Shown: piece after piece, positions 29,512-32,494 of the stretch | Position numbering within the stretch: position 1 is the first letter of the stretch | Layout of the letters: every line of letters begins with the position of its first letter | Origin: Mycobacterium sp. Marseille-P9652 | GTDB taxonomy: Bacteria; Actinomycetota; Actinomycetes; Mycobacteriales; Mycobacteriaceae | Length of the DNA: 32,494 nucleotides | Assembly: GCF_902652685.1 (NCBI RefSeq) | Contig: NZ_CACRUY010000052.1 | Span: forward strand, 1 to 32,494 | Reading direction: 5' to 3' | Made by a program: the position numbers and the translations under genes | Notes under the pieces: model-generated | The model's input: only the letters and a program-made list of their open reading frames with translations | The model's database searches: none | What the model was told of the DNA's origin: nothing

Positions 29512-30746
29512 GCGTCTCCTCCACGTGGTTGCGGACGGCCGAGGACCTCGATGCCCGGGAGGGTCTTGCCCTCCAGGTACTCCAGCGACGCGCCACCGCC
29601 GGTGGAGATGTGCGAGAAGTCGCCCTCGGGGATACCCAGCGTCCGCACGGCGGCGGCCGAGTCGCCGCCGCCGACGACGCTGAACGCGCCCTTGCCGGTC
29701 GCGGCGGCGATGGCCTCGGCCACGCCCTTGGTGCCGGCGGCGAAGGCGGGGAATTCGAACACGCCCATCGGGCCGTTCCAGAAGATGGTCTCGGCGTTGG
29801 ACAGGGCCGCCGTGAACCGCTTGACCGATTCCGGGCCGATGTCCAGGCCCATCTTGCCGTCCGGGATCCGGTCGGCGGCCACGGTCTGCGGCGTCGAATC
29901 GGCGGCGAACTTGTCCGCCACCACGATGTCCACCGGGAGCCGCAGCACGTCGGCGTAGGTTTCGGACAGCCTGCGGCAGGTGTCGACCATGTCCTCCTCG
30001 AGCAGCGAGGTGCCGACGGAAAGGCCCTGCGCGGCAAGGAAAGTGAAACACATGCCGCCGCCGATGACGATGCTGTCGGCCTTGGTCGCCAACGACTCGA
30101 TGACCCCGAGCTTGTCGGACACCTTGGACCCGCCCAGTACCACCGCGTACGGGCGTTTGGTCGAGCTGGTCAGCTTCTCGAGCACCCGGATTTCCTCGTC
30201 CACCAGCTTGCCGGCGTAGTGCGGCAGCAGCGTGGCGACGTCGTAGACGGAGGCCTGCTTGCGGTGCACCACCCCGAAGCCGTCGGAGACGAAAGCGCCC
30301 CCGGGCGAGACCAATTCGGCGAGTTGCCGGGCCAGTGCGAGCCGCTCGCCGTCGTCCTTGCTGGTCTCGCGCGGGTCGAAGCGGATGTTCTCCAGCAGCA
30401 GGACGTCGCCGTCGGTGAGCCCCTCGGCGCGGGCGAGCGCGTCGGAACCGACGACGTCACCGGCCAACTGCACGTGCCGGCCCAGGCGCTCGCCGAGCGC
30501 CGCGGCGACCGGCGCCAGCGAGAACTTCGGGTCGGGGCCGTTTTTGGGCCGGCCCAGGTGCGCGGTCACCACCACCTTGGCCCCGGCGTCCAGGAGCGCC
30601 TTCAGCGTCGGGACCGACGCGACGATCCGGCCGGGATCGGTGATGTCGCCCCCGTCGTCGAGCGGAACGTTGAGATCCGAGCGCACCAGCACGCCGCGGC
30701 CCGAAACGCCCTCCGCCAGAAGGTCGTCCAGAGTCGGGATGGACAT
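29508..30746 (-). CDS. pgk: Phosphoglycerate kinase
   Basis: A 412-residue monomeric kinase making ATP from 1,3-bisphosphoglycerate. Family motifs in order are '[15 protein letters not shown]', '[11 protein letters not shown]', '[15 protein letters not shown]', '[20 protein letters not shown]' (hinge/nucleotide domain), '[25 protein letters not shown]' and the C-terminal '[17 protein letters not shown]...[24 protein letters not shown]'. The ATG at 30746 lies three bases after the gap stop. It is coupled to tpiA downstream. Confidence 0.97.
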   Translation of the reverse strand: MSIPTLDDLLAEGVSGRGVLVRSDLNVPLDDGGDITDPGRIVASVPTLKALLDAGAKVVVTAHLGRPKNGPDPKFSLAPVAAALGERLGRHVQLAGDVVGSDALARAEGLTDGDVLLLENIRFDPRETSKDDGERLALARQLAELVSPGGAFVSDGFGVVHRKQASVYDVATLLPHYAGKLVDEEIRVLEKLTSSTKRPYAVVLGGSKVSDKLGVIESLATKADSIVIGGGMCFTFLAAQGLSVGTSLLEEDMVDTCRRLSETYADVLRLPVDIVVADKFAADSTPQTVAADRIPDGKMGLDIGPESVKRFTAALSNAETIFWNGPMGVFEFPAFAAGTKGVAEAIAAATGKGAFSVVGGGDSAAAVRTLGIPEGDFSHISTGGGASLEYLEGKTLPGIEVLGRPQPRGGDA

Positions 30747-30749
30747 GGC

Positions 30750-31829
<1,080 letters not shown>

Positions 31830-31837
<8 letters not shown>

Positions 31838-31900
31838 CGGCCCCCGGCAAGGCTGCGGGACCCTGCCGGGTACCCGGCCGCGGGCGCCTGCGGTCACCGG
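31830..31900. repeat. Direct repeat GCGGTCACCGG upstream of gap
   Basis: The 11-base GCGGTCACCGG occurs at 31830-31840 and again at 31890-31900, sixty bases apart, in the same orientation. The first copy is part of the 14-bp palindrome at the gap promoter. Two copies suggest a repeated regulator half-site. Confidence 0.4.
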
Positions 31901-31948
31901 AGCGTGTCTGGTTCGTATCGGTTCCATAAGCACCCCTACTGTCGCGCG

Positions 31949-31958
31949 TGTAATTACA
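31949..31958. promoter_or_regulatory. AT-rich palindrome TGTAATTACA upstream of the secreted-protein gene
   Basis: A perfect 10-bp AT-rich palindrome in otherwise GC-rich DNA, about 100 bases before the ATG at 32059 and about 180 before gap. It lies in a 289-base divergent gap that also holds the gap promoter. An AT-rich inverted repeat stands out more than a GC-rich one here and could be a regulator site for the plus-strand gene. Confidence 0.3.
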
Positions 31959-32058
31959 AGCGCCGGCAATACATTCGACACGGCTGCGGTACGGCTATGC
32001 GGAAACTGCTGCACAGTTCGGTTGCGGAGATAGATGAGTGCTGAAGGAGTCGACGTCG

Positions 32059-32392
32059 ATGACGGTCTTTGATCGGTTCAACATCACGGTGGGTGCCATC
32101 GCCGGGTTGTGCGGCGCCGCTCTGGCGTTGAGCCCCGATGCGGCAGCCGTGCCCCCGCTGAAGACGGGCGGCTACGCCTGCGTCCAGGGGATGTCGGGCG
32201 AGACCGGGGCTCCGGCGGCCGGCGGACCGGCCGCGGGCGGCGGAGCGGGCGGTGCCGGAGCGGCGGCGGCCTGCCGCTGCACCACCAGCGCTTCCGCCGG
32301 AGGCCCGGCCGCGGGCGGACCGCTCGCCGCGGGCGGTGGGGCTCCCGGCGCGCCCGGAGGCGGCGGTGGGGCTCCCGCAGCGGGCGGGCCCG
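32059..32392 (+). CDS. Gly/Ala/Pro-rich secreted protein (Rv1435c-like), 3'-truncated by a chimeric join
   Basis: The gene begins at ATG 32059 with AAGGAG nine bases upstream. A Sec signal peptide is clear: hydrophobic core 'ITVGAIAGLCGAALAL' and a likely cut after 'DAAA', leaving VPPLKTGGYACVQGMSGE. Then comes low-complexity Gly/Ala/Pro sequence with 'GGPAAGG' and 'GGGAPGAPGG' type repeats and a 'CRC' pair. Position, divergent to gap, matches the secreted Rv1435c of M. tuberculosis. The frame stays open to 32448, but from about 32393 the sequence is the antisense of a helicase gene, so the true C-terminus is missing. Confidence 0.75.
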
Positions 32393-32494
32393 GTGGCCGA
32401 CCAGCCGCACCACCCGCTCGCGCATCTCCGCGGCGGCCTTGTTGGTGAAGGTGATCGCCAAAATCTGCCCGACGCCGACGCCGCGCGCTGCGAT
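32384..32494 (-). pseudogene. Fragment of a UvrD1/PcrA-type helicase gene, misjoined
   Basis: Read on the minus strand the last ~110 bases encode ARGVGVGQILAITFTNKAAA followed by EMRERVVRLVGHRAR. This is the stretch after Walker A in superfamily 1 helicases of the mycobacterial UvrD1 type, containing motif Ia (TFTNKAAAEMRERV). After 'RAR' the expected 'WVSTFH' segment is replaced by the antisense of the Gly-rich secreted gene. In M. tuberculosis uvrD1 (Rv0949) is far from Rv1435c. The join falls in GC-rich sequence both sides can share, about 32384-32396. Confidence 0.75.

Noticed and set aside
27958-29958. 666-codon plus-strand ORF spanning ppc, secG, tpiA and pgk
   Set aside because: It crosses several real genes on the opposite strand and has low-complexity composition; length is explained by stop-poor GC-rich DNA.
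32084-32461. 125-codon minus-strand ORF beginning like a helicase
   Set aside because: Only the first ~26 residues are helicase-like; the rest is antisense of the Gly-rich gene, so it is a fusion made by the misjoin and not a gene.

Overview
This window is a high-GC actinobacterial contig whose gene content and order point to a Mycobacterium, probably a slow-growing non-tuberculous species. The evidence is the complete suf cluster led by sufR, the mptB / ABC transporter / heme A synthase run, ctaB divergent from tkt-tal-zwf-opcA-pgl, and gap-pgk-tpiA-secG. This is the order of the M. tuberculosis Rv1435c-Rv1466 block in inverted orientation. A PPE gene of the PPW type and frequent 4-bp ATGA/GTGA gene overlaps fit as well. 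Unlike M. tuberculosis H37Rv, the window carries ppc between secG and the pentose-phosphate cluster, and its SufB has no intein.

Layout. About 1-200 is AT-rich foreign DNA with a fragment of a GH16 beta-glucanase, joined to mycobacterial DNA next to a degraded Nextera-adapter-like sequence. 203-766 (+) is a 5'-truncated DUF5666-like protein with a His-rich tail. 781-6954 (-) is the suf operon in transcription order sufR-sufB-sufD-sufC-sufS-sufU-sufT, with a SufR-type operator on the sufR start codon. 7031-7900 (-) is a MEDS-STAS sensory protein. 8111-11534 (+) is mptB plus an ABC-2 exporter pair, translationally coupled, followed by ctaA at 11596-12558. 12514-13347 (-) is an ATP-grasp-like protein, divergent from a quinone oxidoreductase (13367-14341). 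14338-15891 (-) is a PPE-PPW protein preceded by a coupled 27-codon leader ORF. 16255-17193 (-) is ctaB. 17463-23888 (+) is tkt-tal-zwf-opcA-pgl. 23897-24708 (+) is a coiled-coil protein coupled to a small membrane protein. 24716-31769 (-) holds a DUF1206 protein, ppc, secG, tpiA, pgk and gap. 32059 onward (+) is a Gly/Ala-rich secreted protein cut off by a second chimeric join to a uvrD1-like fragment.

Functionally the window covers Fe-S cluster assembly, lipomannan mannosylation, heme A synthesis for the aa3 oxidase (ctaB heme O synthase and ctaA heme A synthase), the pentose phosphate pathway with its G6PDH assembly factor, lower glycolysis, and anaplerotic PEP carboxylation. Most of it is conserved core genome. 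I did not find a convincing new multi-gene system. The observations most worth checking are regulatory (SufR operator over the start codon, palindromes at ctaA, ctaB and gap, an overlapping divergent promoter, the PPE leader ORF), the accessory genes (MEDS-STAS, the coiled-coil/membrane pair), and the two artificial-looking contig ends.
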